64,000 nt of DNA from Xiphydria camelus (taxonomy: Eukaryota; Arthropoda; Insecta; Hymenoptera; Xiphydriidae), in contig OY783197.1 in NCBI GenBank assembly GCA_963678675.1, positions 15,876,658 through 15,940,657 of the forward strand, in the 5' to 3' direction. Below the pieces are notes generated by a model that was given only the letters and a program-made list of their open reading frames with translations, ran no database searches and was not told where the DNA came from. Below are positions 11,070 to 21,675 of the stretch, in pieces. The translations under genes and the position numbers were made by a program. The stretch's first letter is position 1. The number at the start of each line of letters is the position of its first letter.

Positions 11070-12228
11070 TTGGGATCTGACATGTCTCGATACGCCGTCT
11101 GGTGGCGAGAAGTAAAACTATTCCTAGTATACCGTTTAGTGGGTTAGCGAGTGACTGGCATTGGATTAATGTATATATGTCGTGTATTCGCCCAAATGCT
11201 TCTCGCATTTGGGCCCTAGACCGGTGTGAGGGAAAAATTCGACACTCCTTGGGACCCTTTGAGTCATAAATTAGATCCGGGAAAGTTCCTCAATGCCACA
11301 GGGTCCCGTGTACGTGTACGTCGGCCGGGACATAGGAACCGAGCACTGGAGTTTCCTCGGGATTTACAACACTTAATCCTGCCTTCCGCATTTCCCTGGA
11401 AATTTCTTCGCGTTGCGTAGTTAGCACTCCCACCTCCGGTCGTAAGAGAAAACTAAAAAAGTCATACAACAAGCTCCTGGTCGAAGAGCGTCCAGTACGT
11501 TCAAAATCCTCGGAACGAACAGAACATTATTATATTATAAAAAATTATACCTTATTCATATGTTGAATTAATAGAAAAATGGGAAGTGTAAGATACCTGC
11601 CCAAAAGCAAATCGCGTTCATAGTTAAAACCATTCGTAAATGTTCGGAAGACCAAACATAAAATAGTTTGAGGAGAGAAAGGGAATGGAATCGGAATCCA
11701 GGAAAGAATGCTGTTGCGACGAAGGAGTAGACAGAAGCGAAGAAACTGGAGAGAGAGGGTTGTAGTTTGGTAAATACGTAGATTTTATTTTCGGGTTAAT
11801 AACGAATGTCCGGGAACACTTAGAATGAGTGCGATGCTTGCGCAAGTGAGGAGCAGGAGGAGATACGGACACGATAACAAATTTTTCACGACTGCCGGGA
11901 AAGTGGAAGAGTAAAAACGTGAAAAAGACTCCGGGGTTGCGCGCAGATACGTCGACGTTCCGTGATGCGCCCGTCCAGGGACAGGCATATGCGCGTCTCG
12001 AAGGCTGAATTTATATTTATGGGAGGCAACCCTGGATGATAACGGAAGGCAAAGGGTGCTCATGTCCTCCCGAGAGTCTAGTGAAAGTTGGGAAGGATTC
12101 GCGGAGCCCTGCGCGTGCCAAAACAATAAATAATGACTTCACTCCCATAAGACTCTGTATCAGTAGTATACTCATTTCGGCCATATTGGATTTTTCGAAC
12201 TAAGCTCCTCCCCCATGTCAGATCCCAA
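11070..12228. mobile_element. TA-target element nested in Helitron-like copy 1
   Basis: The ends TTGGGATCTGACATG and CATGTCAGATCCCAA are inverted copies flanked by TA (11068-11069, 12229-12230). The empty site is visible in copy 3 as CCAGTATACCGAACG near 58750. The interior is GC-richer than its surroundings and contains a perfect hairpin CCCAAATGC-TTCTC-GCATTTGGG (about 11191-11213). No transposase was seen; several short open frames have no recognisable domain. Confidence 0.75.
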
Positions 12229-12611
12229 TACCGAACGTCGCACGGGAAACCGATCAGGCGGGGGCCTTCTGGATTACTCTGAATTTGACTTCGACAGTGC
12301 AATTTATGAATCACTCTAGCACAGTCCAAGCACTGCCAATATTCGGTATAGTGGACAAAATATGAAAACTTAAACGCGTCAAGTTCTTTTTTATTAAAAT
12401 TTTTTTATAAATTTTTTAGTCGAATTTTTTAGTAACCTGATTTACAATAATTTTCCTTTCAAATGATGCCTTTTACTTTTTATATATAAATCTTGAACAT
12501 GGCGATCTTAATTGATTTCAAATCTTTTTTGGAGAGTATTTTACGTATCAATTTTGGTTTGAACTGAATGAACATGCCGCCTTTTTTTACAAAGAATCTG
12601 TTTTTGTGGGG

Positions 12612-13405
12612 TAATGTACTTACACGTGATATAAAGGTTTATTAACATATATTTCTCGGGTTGCAGGGGATAGAAGTTGGTATTTTTGACGTTTTTGTAA
12701 AAATATAAAAAAATCACTGGTTTTCACTGAGCTCTAGCGCGGAGACCGCTTATTATAAAACCAAAGATGACCAGTGCATTTTGTAGGAAATTTTATTTAT
12801 TTTAATTTTGTACGGAACGCTCATCTTCAAAAAACGTACAGTTTTTTAGATATAAGCAAAAAAACTGAAAAAAGTGCTAAAAATTTCAGATTTGTTGTGT
12901 TTTTGGCTATGAAGCCGACCTCCTACAAGGCAGCAAACTATAAATTCGAATTCAGCAACCCCAAAAACATATAAGACCGTCGAGAAAAAAACTTCCGCAA
13001 TTTTGTTTTGGTCAAACTACCATTTGACTGGGCTAATTGGTCGCAACGGCGAGGCGGGTGGTATGTTTCGGCGAACGTGGGTTGCGAATGAGTTTGCAGT
13101 CCCGCACCTTTCCCGGAAGGTTAATTACCGGACAGGTCAGAATGGGCATTTGCTGTAGTACCCACGCTAATAGATACCGCTATATTTCGAATTCTAAGTC
13201 GGCTTTGTAAAAGAGAGCAATGACAAATTCCAATAGATGACCGATCAGGAAATATGACAAAGCGAAAATTTAGCAGTACATGTAGCAGACATTGGTGAAA
13301 TGTGTGCTGCTCGATGTGTTTTGAATAATGGTCAAACGATTTTACTGCAAGCTATACGCGATCATTTTTTTGTTGTTCCATTGTCTGGGCAGATAGAGAA
13401 ATTGT
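12612..13405. other. Intergenic region with a dispersed repeat
   Basis: No gene recognised. Repeat H lies at about 13030-13250. A 66-codon frame at 12774-12974 has no recognisable domain. Confidence 0.4.
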
Positions 13406-13409
13406 TTCA

Positions 13410-13516
13410 CCCTTTCGCTTCGAGCGCCGCATATATGCGGCATCCACGCATATTTCTGGTGCGAGTTTCCGTTCAGTGATGGTACTTCGTCGGACTGGAC
13501 TGCCGTAGCGAAAGGG
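13410..13516. mobile_element. 107-bp TTAA-type MITE (CCCTTTCGCT ends)
   Basis: It starts CCCTTTCGCTTCG and ends CGTAGCGAAAGGG, like the larger element at 21296-21671. The right flank is TTAA (13517-13520); the left is TTCA (13406-13409), one substitution from TTAA. piggyBac-type by target and CCC...GGG ends. A GCCGCATATATGCGGC palindrome lies inside. Confidence 0.65.
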
Positions 13517-13639
13517 TTAAAAACCTGTTTTTATCTGTCACAGGAGTGACATCTAGCTCTCCCTTCACTGTTTCGTCCACGTGAATCACGAAATAATCTC
13601 ATTCTCTATTTCATCGCCTTAAGGGAGTAGGCTTATAGA

Positions 13640-13800
13640 TAGTAGGTATATAAAAAACGCGCGTATTCGAAAGCAAAGTTGTGTCAAAATTCAAAGCAAT
13701 CGGTGAAGATCTTTCGGAGATTTAAGATTATGAACATTTACATATTTATTGATTTACTCCTTAAGGAAGTAGGTAGGTATATAAATAGTAGGTACTAGAC
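13640..13800 (+). repeat. Dispersed AT-rich repeat (GTATTCGACTGCAA family)
   Basis: The series TATTCGAAAGCAAAGTTGTG, AAAGCAATCGGTGAAG, TTTCGGAGATTTAAG recurs at 14530-14640 and 17755-17890, each near AGTAGGTATATAAATAGTA. It looks like the tail of an uncharacterised transposon. Confidence 0.55.
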
Positions 13801-13996
13801 CATTTGCACGCGCAAGCGCGCGCCTAAAACGTATTTCATAACGACATTTACATTTACTTCAACACTAATTTTATCAAATTGAATTTCCCCGCCTTAACTA
13901 TCGAATACTATATCGATATCGATTATCTATCAACTAACCAATGGTGATAGGTGACCACGACTTTTGATTATATCGTGCTGGATTTTAGTAGATAGG

Positions 13997-14521
13997 ATTG
14001 GGTTGATGCAAAAGTTCGTCCCGTTTTCGGCAGTAAAAGGCATTTCATCGCAAAACTGAAGTATTATCTACTTGGCACGAGTGGAGTTTTGATGTTATTT
14101 GATAGTAGGATATCAGAGAATATTTGGGGAAGAAATGGTGTTATTTGGTTAGGTTTTTTTTTGTTAAACGTTAAAATTTCTGTCACAAAACTTTCTAAAC
14201 CATTTACGACATGTAGAATCATTAAGGGCATCCTCACCGTATACATCCATTTTTTTGTGTATGCGAAGCATTCTTGCCTTTTCAGATACTAAGAAGCATA
14301 ATATGTCGAAAATACTCCTTATTTTCTGCCAATTTTAATGCTTAACAAAATTCAAAAAACATAACCAAATAACACAATTGTTTCCCCAAATATTCTCTGA
14401 TATTCCTACTATCAAATAACATCAAAACTTCACACGTGCCAAGTAGATAATATAATACTTCAGTTTTGCGATGCAATGCTTTTTACTGTCAAAAGCGGGA
14501 CGCACTTTTGCATCAATCCAA
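13997..14521. mobile_element. Mariner-type MITE with ~130-bp arms
   Basis: The left arm starts TTGGGTTGATGCAAAAGT and the right arm is its inverse (ACTTTTGCATCAATCCAA). Arms extend to about 14130 and 14385. TA flanks the right end (14522-14523) and TA lies just outside the left end. The termini resemble mariner TIRs; no transposase remains in the ~250-base centre. Confidence 0.7.
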
Positions 14522-15545
14522 TATATAAAAACACGCTCGTATTCGACTGCAATGTTGTGTCAAAATTTCAAAACAAGCGGTGAAGAACTTTCGGAGATTT
14601 AAGATTTCAGATAAACGAACATTTGCATTTGTAAGGAATATTTTAACACGGTAATATACTCGTTATAATTGAATGATGAGTCTCTAGGGGGGGGGGGGGG
14701 GGGGGGGGTCTAACGGGTGGAAAAAACCTCTATTTTTACGAATTTATTTTAGAGCTATTGTTGAAGTAGATAATATATTTTAATGTTTCGCATGTTATAA
14801 AGCATCATTCGGACAACATTTTGTAATTTTTTTTAGAAAATTATTGAGGAATAAGCCGGTGACGAAGCATTTTCGAGGACGCCTTTTAGTAAAGATGATT
14901 TGCGGTAGAAACTATATTTCAGCGTAGAATTATCTCAAATCAAAAAATCAAAGCAATTTAGTTAAAACAGATGTTTTTCTAGACCCATAAGTTTTTCTTT
15001 AATTTGCTTTTCCATTTTTAAATTTTTGGTGGTTTGAAGTAAAAATTGTGATTTTTCACGAAAAAATCCGTCATTTTGTTGCTGTAAAACCCCCTTAATG
15101 TAATAAAAAAAGAGAAGAAAAACGTAGAGGTCTGGTATTTTATATGTAGAAAGTGTGTACAAAATTTGAAAAGAATCGGTGCAGTAGTTTTTAAATGACG
15201 ATGTCCACGGACTTTTAAAACTTGGTTTCGAGAAACAAGCGTAAGCGCCGAATTCTTGCCGCTCTGCAGTATTAGAGGAGCGGAGACTTGAAGGTCTATG
15301 ACTGAGAGTGTTGCTCCGATTGACTTGAAATTTTGACACAATATTCTTAAAATGTTTTATTATAAGAAAAGGCAATTATAAAATTGATTTTTAGACCCCC
15401 CCCCCCCCCCCCTTCCCTTTCCCCTTAAGCAATCCTCAATAGAACTCTTGGGTCACGATCTGATGTGTGCGACGGTTCAAGACAGAATGCGCCTTTCCTC
15501 GTTTGCGTGGGGCTGTTGGTATGCCCAGCCCCCTTGACATCATCA
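14522..15545. other. Repeat-derived sequence, no gene
   Basis: Holds a second GTATTCGACTGCAA-type repeat (14530-14640), a G run (about 14688-14708), a C run (about 15397-15413), and a stretch at about 15150-15340 (minus strand: ACTGCACCGATTCTTTTCAA) of the kind found in dispersed arthropod repeats. The overlapping minus-strand open frames at 14962-15375 have no recognisable domain. Confidence 0.4.
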
Positions 15546-15829
15546 TAGGGAAGATGCACGAACCGGCGAACAGTGCCCCCTAGTGAGCGCTACTGGAAAA
15601 TAGTTGGTATAAACAAAGCTTGTCAGTAAAATTTTTTAAGTCGGTGATTTCTTCGTGTAGTGTAATTTGTAAAGTATTTTTTATGCATGTGTTTCGAAAA
15701 ATGGACAAAATTATTCGCTATGGGCTCGAAAAAATATATTTCAATAATAGCAGACTATCACAAGTGCTAAAAGGTAAGAAATTTCGTCTTCACAGAATTT
15801 TTCGTTATGCAAAACAGGCGGCATAACAA

Positions 15830-16060
15830 CTAGGATATTGTCATTATTTAAGTTTGTCTTTATTCCAGGGAATCCCTTGTCGGCAAGAACCACATCTCCT
15901 GGCTCTAACAAATTTAAAAATCCATTATTAACAGTGATATACGAATCGCTTGCTCATCCCCCATAGCACTTCGATTTAAAACTTATTACACCATTTGGTG
16001 TTATCCCAATGGGCAGGTGCACAACTTTTTGTACAACTGTTTAAAGTGCATGAATCGGAA
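15830..16060 (-). pseudogene. DDE_4 transposase fragment, second catalytic Asp
   Basis: The translation gives L-P-I-G-I-T-P-N-G-V-I-S-F-K, a stop inside C-Y-G-G-*-A-S-D-S-Y, then L-E-P-G-D-V-V-L-A-D-K-G-F-P-G. VLADKGFP holds the second catalytic aspartate. It continues to V-M-P-P-V-L-H-N-E-K-F and is lost near 15830. The glutamate-bearing C-terminal part is not visible. Confidence 0.7.
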
Positions 16061-16353
16061 GATTAGGGTATTAAAGTAATGTAGGTAAAAAATAGGTCAT
16101 TAAACATGTTTTTCCATTATTTTTGAGGTGTTAAAAAAGGCATTCGTTTTAAAGCGTCGCACTTTCACCGCCATTTTAACTGACCAATCAGGGTCGAGCA
16201 ACAGATTCCCCACCATTCACAAACCCCTTGCCAATGGCTTTGGTGACGTCACTAAGGATTTCCTTGGAATCGAAGTCAAACTTTAAACATTAAAAAAAAA
16301 GAAATTAGTGCTCAGAAAAAACAAACACATCTTATTAATAAGCACAAAAAGTA

Positions 16354-16593
16354 TTAACGAATGAGCAAAAAAATCGTGAACATGCCCATTAGAAATTTAA
16401 ATGTGTAGGCGCTTTTGTAAGAAGAGTACATGTATACTCGTTGATCTAATTTTGAAGGCTGCTCTGTTTTAACTTCTGTACAATCAATTATTACACGCGT
16501 ATTGGGATAATGTAGCTTAAACGCTTTGGGCATACATTTTTTAATAGAATTTTTCGACGGCCAGAAAATTAAATTAGTTGTTTTGTCTGTCAA
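16354..16593 (-). pseudogene. DDE_4 transposase fragment, first catalytic Asp
   Basis: The frame reads F-W-P-S-K-N-S-I-K-K-C-M-P, later Y-P-N-T-R-V-I-I-D-C-T-E, then S-Y-K-S-A-Y-T-F-K. IIDCTE carries the first catalytic aspartate of DDE_Tnp_4 enzymes and YKSxxTFK is the usual following block. The frame ends where the sequence loses homology at about 16360; the insert up to about 16060 is unexplained. Confidence 0.75.
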
Positions 16594-17185
16594 AATTTGA
16601 AGTACATTTGTAAATAACCTGACTGCTGTACTTGAAAATGGATGTTAAGAATAATTCCCAACGCGCAAAAAGAAATTCCCAACTTAATTTTTATTAGAAA
16701 CAGCAAAAGAACATTTTTTTAAGTTAAAATAGTCGACAGTTGTACGAATGAGAACAATTCCAGAAAATAGTGAAATGTTTGTGAATTTACACTAGTGAGA
16801 ACTCTCGTCATTCACGTCAGGTCCACATTCCTGGTCTTTAACCCTAGAATACTAATATGTCGTAATTTTTATGACGCTTACATTAGAACTAACGTATAAA
16901 GAAAAACATATTAGTATTTTAGTGTTAAGAACCACACTTGACAACTTCATTGTTATGTTAATATTGCACTGAGTCGAAAAGTTATTTCCATCTAAGGAAC
17001 TTTCAAACACAAAATATTCTTTATTTGTTTCGTAAGAATCAAAACAACACTGTGTTTCAACACTACCTTTTGTATTGACGGGATGGCTTATTCTTTCAAC
17101 CTCTTCATCTTTATTGTCAGCTTGTATCACCTGCGTAATTTTAGGACTGAAAACAGTTTTAGAAGTGCGGTCGGTCCTTTTCATA

Positions 17186-17538
17186 TGTCTTTCAAAACGA
17201 GAAATAGCCTGTCACAGAGAATATCGTTGGAATATACGCAGGATGTGACTGGATGGAACTTCGTTGACCTCTGACAAAATGTGCACTACATATTCTTGAA
17301 TATTTGTTTGGTACCCATAAAGAACCATCCTCACTGAAATACTGCAATGATAATTTTGTTCTCAACGATCAATAAACTTTACTCACTTTTTTCGGTTAAC
17401 AGCTTTTATCAACTGCTGTCGCCTTCCCATTTCATAGGATTTACCCGGGAATGAGTAAAAGTTAATATTACTGTTTTTTCCAGATCTTTTAGTATTTTTG
17501 CAATTAGTAAGACAACAATTTCGCTCCGATTTAGGCAT
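17186..17538 (-). pseudogene. THAP zinc-finger domain of the transposase, two exons
   Basis: From the ATG at 17538 the protein starts M-P-K-S-E-R-N-C-C-L-T-N-C-K and reaches N-F-Y-S-F-P-G, the C2 half and the characteristic F-x-x-F/P turn of THAP domains. A donor GTGAGT follows at 17386-17381. After a short intron ending in CAG (17344-17342) the next block reads F-S-E-D-G-S-L-W-V-P-N-K-Y-S-R-I-C-S-A-H then F, giving the second C..H pair, and later S-H-P-A-Y-I-P-T-I-F. The exon phases do not join cleanly and the downstream frame stops soon after, so it is a relic. THAP domains bind the element's own ends. Confidence 0.7.
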
Positions 17539-17754
17539 GATTCAGTTTAAAATCGCTATCAAACTCTAATATAACCTCATACTGTCACGAATTTTTTATA
17601 CCAATAATGTGCAGAAAATCTCCACCGATGGCGCCACTAATCAACGTGCATCTTCCCTATTGGGGGAAACTGTCCCCGCTTTGACCTGGCTTCATGAGTC
17701 GCCCCTGCTTGACGCGTCCCTGACTTGATGTGCTTCGAAATATTCTTTCACGTT

Positions 17755-17890
17755 TTTATTTATTTATCCCCTTCAGGGAGTAGGTATATAAATAGTAAGT
17801 ATATGAAAACACGCTCGTATTCGACTGCAACCTTGTGTTAAAATTTCAAAGCAATAGATAAAGAACTTTCGGAGATTATAGGAGGGCACA
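17755..17890 (+). repeat. Third GTATTCGACTGCAA-type dispersed repeat
   Basis: Matches 13640-13800 and 14530-14640, with AGTAGGTATATAAATAGTA upstream and GAACTTTCGGAGATT downstream. Confidence 0.55.
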
Positions 17891-17945
17891 AACGGGCAGT
17901 TACATTTTTATTTATATAGATAGATATAAAATAGATAAATAGATG

Positions 17946-18134
17946 GGGAAGCTTATTTATCAGGCTGATCCAGAGGGCGCCAGCTACGCTGGTTCCCTAA
18001 TTTTTAATATGATTGGTTCATCGCTAGTGACCATGAGACTTTTTTAAAATTTGAACCAATCGGGCGAGGTGGAAACAGCGGTAGGAACCGGCGAAAGTGG
18101 CACCTTTATAGACTATAATTCACAATAAGCTTCC
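17946..18134. mobile_element. ~190-bp short-TIR MITE
   Basis: Ends GGGAAGCTTATTTAT and ATAAGCTTCCC are inverted, with A/T-rich flanks including TA on the right. The interior has GGCGCCAGC and CACCTTTATAG blocks. Short TIRs only, so the call is tentative. Confidence 0.45.
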
Positions 18135-18135
18135 C

Positions 18136-19111
18136 TATTTAAACTATCCTACCATCGCATGTAATTCGTGTTCAGGCGATACTCCGCTGATGAAACGTTG
18201 CACGAACGGTATCACAGCAATCACAAACGAACACAATAGCACTCAGCGGTGCTGTCCAGCTGAAAATCTTTCAATCGTTGTGTCCACTGGTACAGCACTT
18301 CGTCAACGCTTTGATAAAGAAGTATCGGATGAACACAGCCATTATCTAGTAATAAACGAACCAAATCTTGATGAGTAAATATCATATACATTTTATACTT
18401 TTATTGAACAAACTTTTAGAATCCCGTAGGTGAGAGGTGGGACGAAAGGGATATGTCTTGAAAGGGGCATAGCAGTTATCTAAAAGTCGAAAAATCTTTC
18501 CACAACTAAAGCATTACGGTTTTGTGGCAACAATAACCATGCTCAACCATACTTAACTTCAAGCCGCTGTCGTTTCGGAACTGACAGTGATACTCAATTG
18601 AAATTTCTCGTGCTACAAATTAAAATTTCCAATGCTTTTTCAAAACATTTTATGAAGTACTGTTTTATTGATTCATATCTTTATTGTTGCATTTGAACAA
18701 ATACTTATTCAAGAACGACAATGTGAAATGTTATGTACCTTTTGTTTCATATTTTAACTTTAGAGATTAAGTCTCCCACTTTGTTGAAATATTTATGAGT
18801 GGAATACAGCAATAATTTAAGAATAATGTTCCCTACAAATTATTTAAAGACCTCAGCAATAATGTGTTTATTAAGGAGCGAATTCTAAGCTGGCCAGAAA
18901 ACTAGCATATCAGTACGTTGTGAAACTTAAAAAAATCCTGTCTGCTTTATGGAAAACAAAGAAAGAGTCTAGCTCAGATCGGCTTAAGGGATTTTAAAAA
19001 ATAAATCTTTCATTATCTGAATAAGTTTTAATAAACACAATTTCCGCAATTTTTTTTAAATCTAGAGGAATGTTATGAAAAATATGTTTTATTAGACTTT
19101 CCCTTTTATTG
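18136..19111. other. No gene recognised
   Basis: A 62-codon frame at 18190-18378 has no recognisable domain. The rest is AT-rich and unremarkable. Confidence 0.4.
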
Positions 19112-19657
19112 GGGCGTTCAATAATGATTGACACTCTAGTGATTTGTGTTACAGTAATTATTTATTTGGGCAATACTAATACAGGTTATATTAGAAGTAG
19201 TCTCCACCAACATCTATGCACTTTTGCCATCGCTCCGGGAGTTTCCGTAGTAGAGTAGCAACCACTCCGTGGGGGTATTCCGGCACCACTGCTTGACAAC
19301 GGCCTGGAGCTCGGCATAAGTGGTGAATATTCTACATCGCAGGGTCTCTTTCATTGCATCGAACAGGGCATAGTTACTATATGAATGTGTGACGTAACCA
19401 CGCCTTCCTTCCAAAGAAACCACACAATCTACCGCTGCCCGTGATTGTCGCTTTCCATGTTATTGCCATCACTGTCCACAAGCACTTCTGTACCCTACCA
19501 CATTAGACGCTGCACTGATCGACCTGTGCGCTAACGGAACGTGGTCTGGTGGCTATAGGCAGTACTATCGTATGTCTTCCTGCATACGCCACTCACATAA
19601 TTTCAACGGCTGCAGTAACCTATTTATGGGGCGAGTGTCAATCATTATTGAACGCCC
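19112..19657 (-). mobile_element. Deleted mariner-like element with transposase C-terminus
   Basis: Inverted ends GGGCGTTCAATAATGATTG (19112) and its complement ending at 19657 delimit 546 bases; TA follows on the right. On the minus strand, about 19190-19270, one frame reads L-L-R-K-L-P-E-R-W-Q-K-C-I-D-V-G-G-D-Y-F and stops. KLPERWQKCI..GGDYF is the usual C-terminus of mariner-related transposases. The remainder of the gene is deleted or frameshifted. Confidence 0.75.
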
Positions 19658-19875
19658 TAAATAATACGACCGATTTATGAAGGGGAAAAATGCACTCTTT
19701 TAAGAACTAGAAAATAAGATAAATAAACACGGTGAAAAGCTTATTATGACCACGTATTGTTATCATCAGATACGTAACCTTTCTAATGTTGTCAACTAGA
19801 ACTAAAATAATTCGTTAGGTTATCTGCTAGTATGCCTTATATAAAAATATCCCTTCCATCTGAACTTTGGCCTAA

Positions 19876-20107
19876 TATACATCTAGCGTCAATGATTCTG
19901 ATCGACCCACTTTGGGTGACGGTACTTTTATCGAGTCGATCGTAGTTAAAAGATTCGAGTGAATCTTAGTGTTTTGCCACGAAGGCTAAATTGTTGGTGC
20001 TTCATGGCAAAATAAAGAGATTCACTCATACCCGTCAACTACGGTCGACTCAATTGAAGTACTATCACCCAAAGCGGGTCGATCGGAATCATTGACGCTA
20101 GGTGTAC
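19876..20107. mobile_element. Hairpin MITE (CTAGCGTCAATGATTC arms)
   Basis: About 100-base inverted arms start TACATCTAGCGTCAATGA and end with the complement near 20107. The centre contains TTTTGCCACGAA / TTCATGGCAAAA. The flanking TA-like dinucleotides suggest a TA target. Confidence 0.65.
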
Positions 20108-20108
20108 A

Positions 20109-20316
20109 TACCGTGTGATTTCGAGGATGGTGATCATAGGCGTATGCGAGTGCGAGTGATAACATGTAGTGGGTGCATAAGAATTTCTCTGTTGCATATT
20201 TCCCTAGAATTGTCCAGTTCGAGTTTGCGACAGAGAAACTCTTATGCATTCAGCCGGGTATTGTCACTCGCACTCGCATATTGCTTCTGATTACCATCCT
20301 CGAAATCACACGGTAT
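20109..20316. mobile_element. Second hairpin MITE, immediately adjacent
   Basis: ATACCGTGTGATTTCGAGGA at the left is mirrored by TCCTCGAAATCACACGGTAT at the right, and GCGAGTGCGAGTGA is mirrored inside. It abuts the preceding hairpin with about two bases between. Confidence 0.7.
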
Positions 20317-20489
20317 GATTGATTGCAATGGCTTACAATTCTCGGTAACCGCTTCTAAAAAAAATCCCTGAATCTTGTAAGACGACGAAGAACGCATCCT
20401 CGCGTATACGGAGACAGTACCTGGATCTGGTACTCGAGAACGTGTGAGTGCGAGTGAAAACACACGGTGACTCCCCCCCCCCTTCCCCT

Positions 20490-20755
20490 TCCGAGACCAT
20501 CTGCATCGGGCGTTTCTCCGGGCTGAGCAGCCTAGACTCCAAAGCGAGTTTAGGAAAATGCAGGATGTCGTGCGAAGTAGGCTCAGGTTGGCTAAGGTGA
20601 CTTACTTTTCCAATTCATTCTCAGAGCTTCGTAGGCCTAGGGACATTTTGTAGCGGCTGAGACGGATGATACCAAGACCTCCTTGCTTTCGGACATTTCC
20701 CTCGACAACTTCAGTGACTACTTTTTGACATACTGCACGGGGCCCTCGGTTTTGT
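20490..20755 (+). pseudogene. LINE ORF2 fragment upstream of the reverse transcriptase
   Basis: The frame around 20560-20640 reads F-R-K-M-Q-D-V-V-R-S-R-L-R-L-A-K-V-T-Y-F, followed by N-S-F-S-E-L-R, the linker before RT in Jockey/CR1-like LINEs. After a frame change it continues S-L-L-S-D-I-S-L-D-N-F-S-D-Y-F. The ORF is cut at the TTAA at 20756 by a transposon and resumes at 21676. Confidence 0.65.
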
Positions 20756-20759
20756 TTAA

Positions 20760-21285
20760 CCCATTAGGGACTGAATTTTTCAATTTCTAAAAAATTAAGA
20801 TTGAAATGCGTTTTTTTGGACCAAATATTAATAGTAACAATAGTCTTTCAAAAATATAGGTTTTTCTGCAATAGTTTTCAAGATGGCGGGCGTTCCTTAT
20901 ATGGAACGCAATAAAATATTCGATATATTAGAAAAACAAAAAGGCCTAGCGTGCTTCAACTGGCGTCTAACTAAGGATCTATACACAAATATTAAAAGAC
21001 AGTAAAATATGACCACAGAATTACTTTAAAAAAGTAATGTAGAAATTACTTACTCTTTGCGGATACACATTTTCAAGCAAACTCAGACAAACTGTTACAT
21101 AAATGTAAGCAAACCACACTATTCGGCGACTATCAAACGACTGAACTGTAAGGAGGCAGTCGGATAGGTATTACGTGATATGAAAACATTTTCTGACGGG
21201 GAATTTTGCGAATGAAAGTCTTTTTCGGTCGTTTTTCTAAGAGAGAAATTTGTGTTCCTTTTATGGAATGCTAGTACCTAATGGA
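20760..21285. mobile_element. TTAA-target element in the LINE
   Basis: Ends CCCATTAGGGACT and AGTACCTAATGGA are imperfect inverted repeats, flanked by TTAA at 20756-20759 and 21286-21289. The 526-base interior has no transposase. piggyBac-type by target and CCC start. Confidence 0.7.
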
Positions 21286-21295
21286 TTAATTTTAA

Positions 21296-21671
21296 CCCTT
21301 TCGCTACGAACGGTGACTATAGTCACCCAACGACTGACGCTCGCTAGGTACGAACGGTGACTATAGTCACCCAATGATTGACGCTCGCCAGGTACGAACG
21401 TTGACTATAGTCACCCAACGATTCACGCTCGATACCCGTGCTTTGAAATCTTCCATACGAAGTTACATTATTGAATTATACTTTCTAATTGCATTATGTG
21501 ATAATCTTTCCACCTTTTTCTTTCTACGGGCGATTACAATCGCTATGCGTAAGATGCCGCGGTATTGAACGTACAACGGACAATTGCAGGCCTTCCGCAA
21601 GTATACACTTTCGGCGCAGCGGCTCGTTCAGCAGGAGTAGCGCGCCGAAAGATCGGCCCGTAGCGAAAGGG
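21296..21671. mobile_element. 376-bp TTAA-target MITE with internal palindromic array
   Basis: Ends CCCTTTCGCTACG and CGTAGCGAAAGGG are perfect inverted repeats, flanked by TTAA (21292-21295, 21672-21675). Three head-to-tail units of about 44 bases (21305-21433) each contain the palindrome GGTGACTATAGTCACC or a one-base variant. No coding capacity. Same family as 13410-13516. Confidence 0.85.
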
Positions 21672-21675
21672 TTAA

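Larger units (their letters stand above)
8989..12611 (+). mobile_element. Helitron-like element, copy 1
   Basis: It shares both ends with copies at 39791-43633 (inverted) and 54690-59141. The left end is T(T/C)AAGAGACACGG, in which GAGACACGGTAGTGTCTC can fold as a hairpin, followed by GCGGCATGTTCATTCA. The right end has the inverse of GCGGCATGTTCATTCA, then a small hairpin (ACAGA...TCTGT) and TTTTGTGGGG. The flank is A on the left (8988) and T on the right (12612), with no target duplication. The right ~730 bases form a self-inverted module ('C': 10735-11069 and 12229-12611), here opened by another element. Inside are intron-containing exon-like segments. No Rep/helicase is present, so it is non-autonomous. 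The Helitron label rests on the A^T insertion, terminal hairpins and gene capture; the CTRR 3' end is absent. Confidence 0.65.
15548..17657 (-). mobile_element. Degenerate THAP + DDE_4 DNA transposon
   Basis: Terminal inverted repeats GGGAAGATGCACG (15548) and CGTGCATCTTCCC (17657) are flanked by TA on each side (15546-15547, 17658-17659). The minus strand encodes, in order, a THAP zinc finger and pieces of a DDE_Tnp_4 transposase, all broken. This domain pair is known from Harbinger-related and IS4EU/ISL2EU-like animal elements. Confidence 0.75.

Noticed and set aside
14688..15413. G and C runs as an inverted-repeat boundary
   Set aside because: Homopolymer runs of uncertain length; flanking sequence does not extend the inversion convincingly.
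21305..21433. CRISPR-like direct repeats
   Set aside because: Three contiguous units with no spacers, inside a MITE in a eukaryotic genome.
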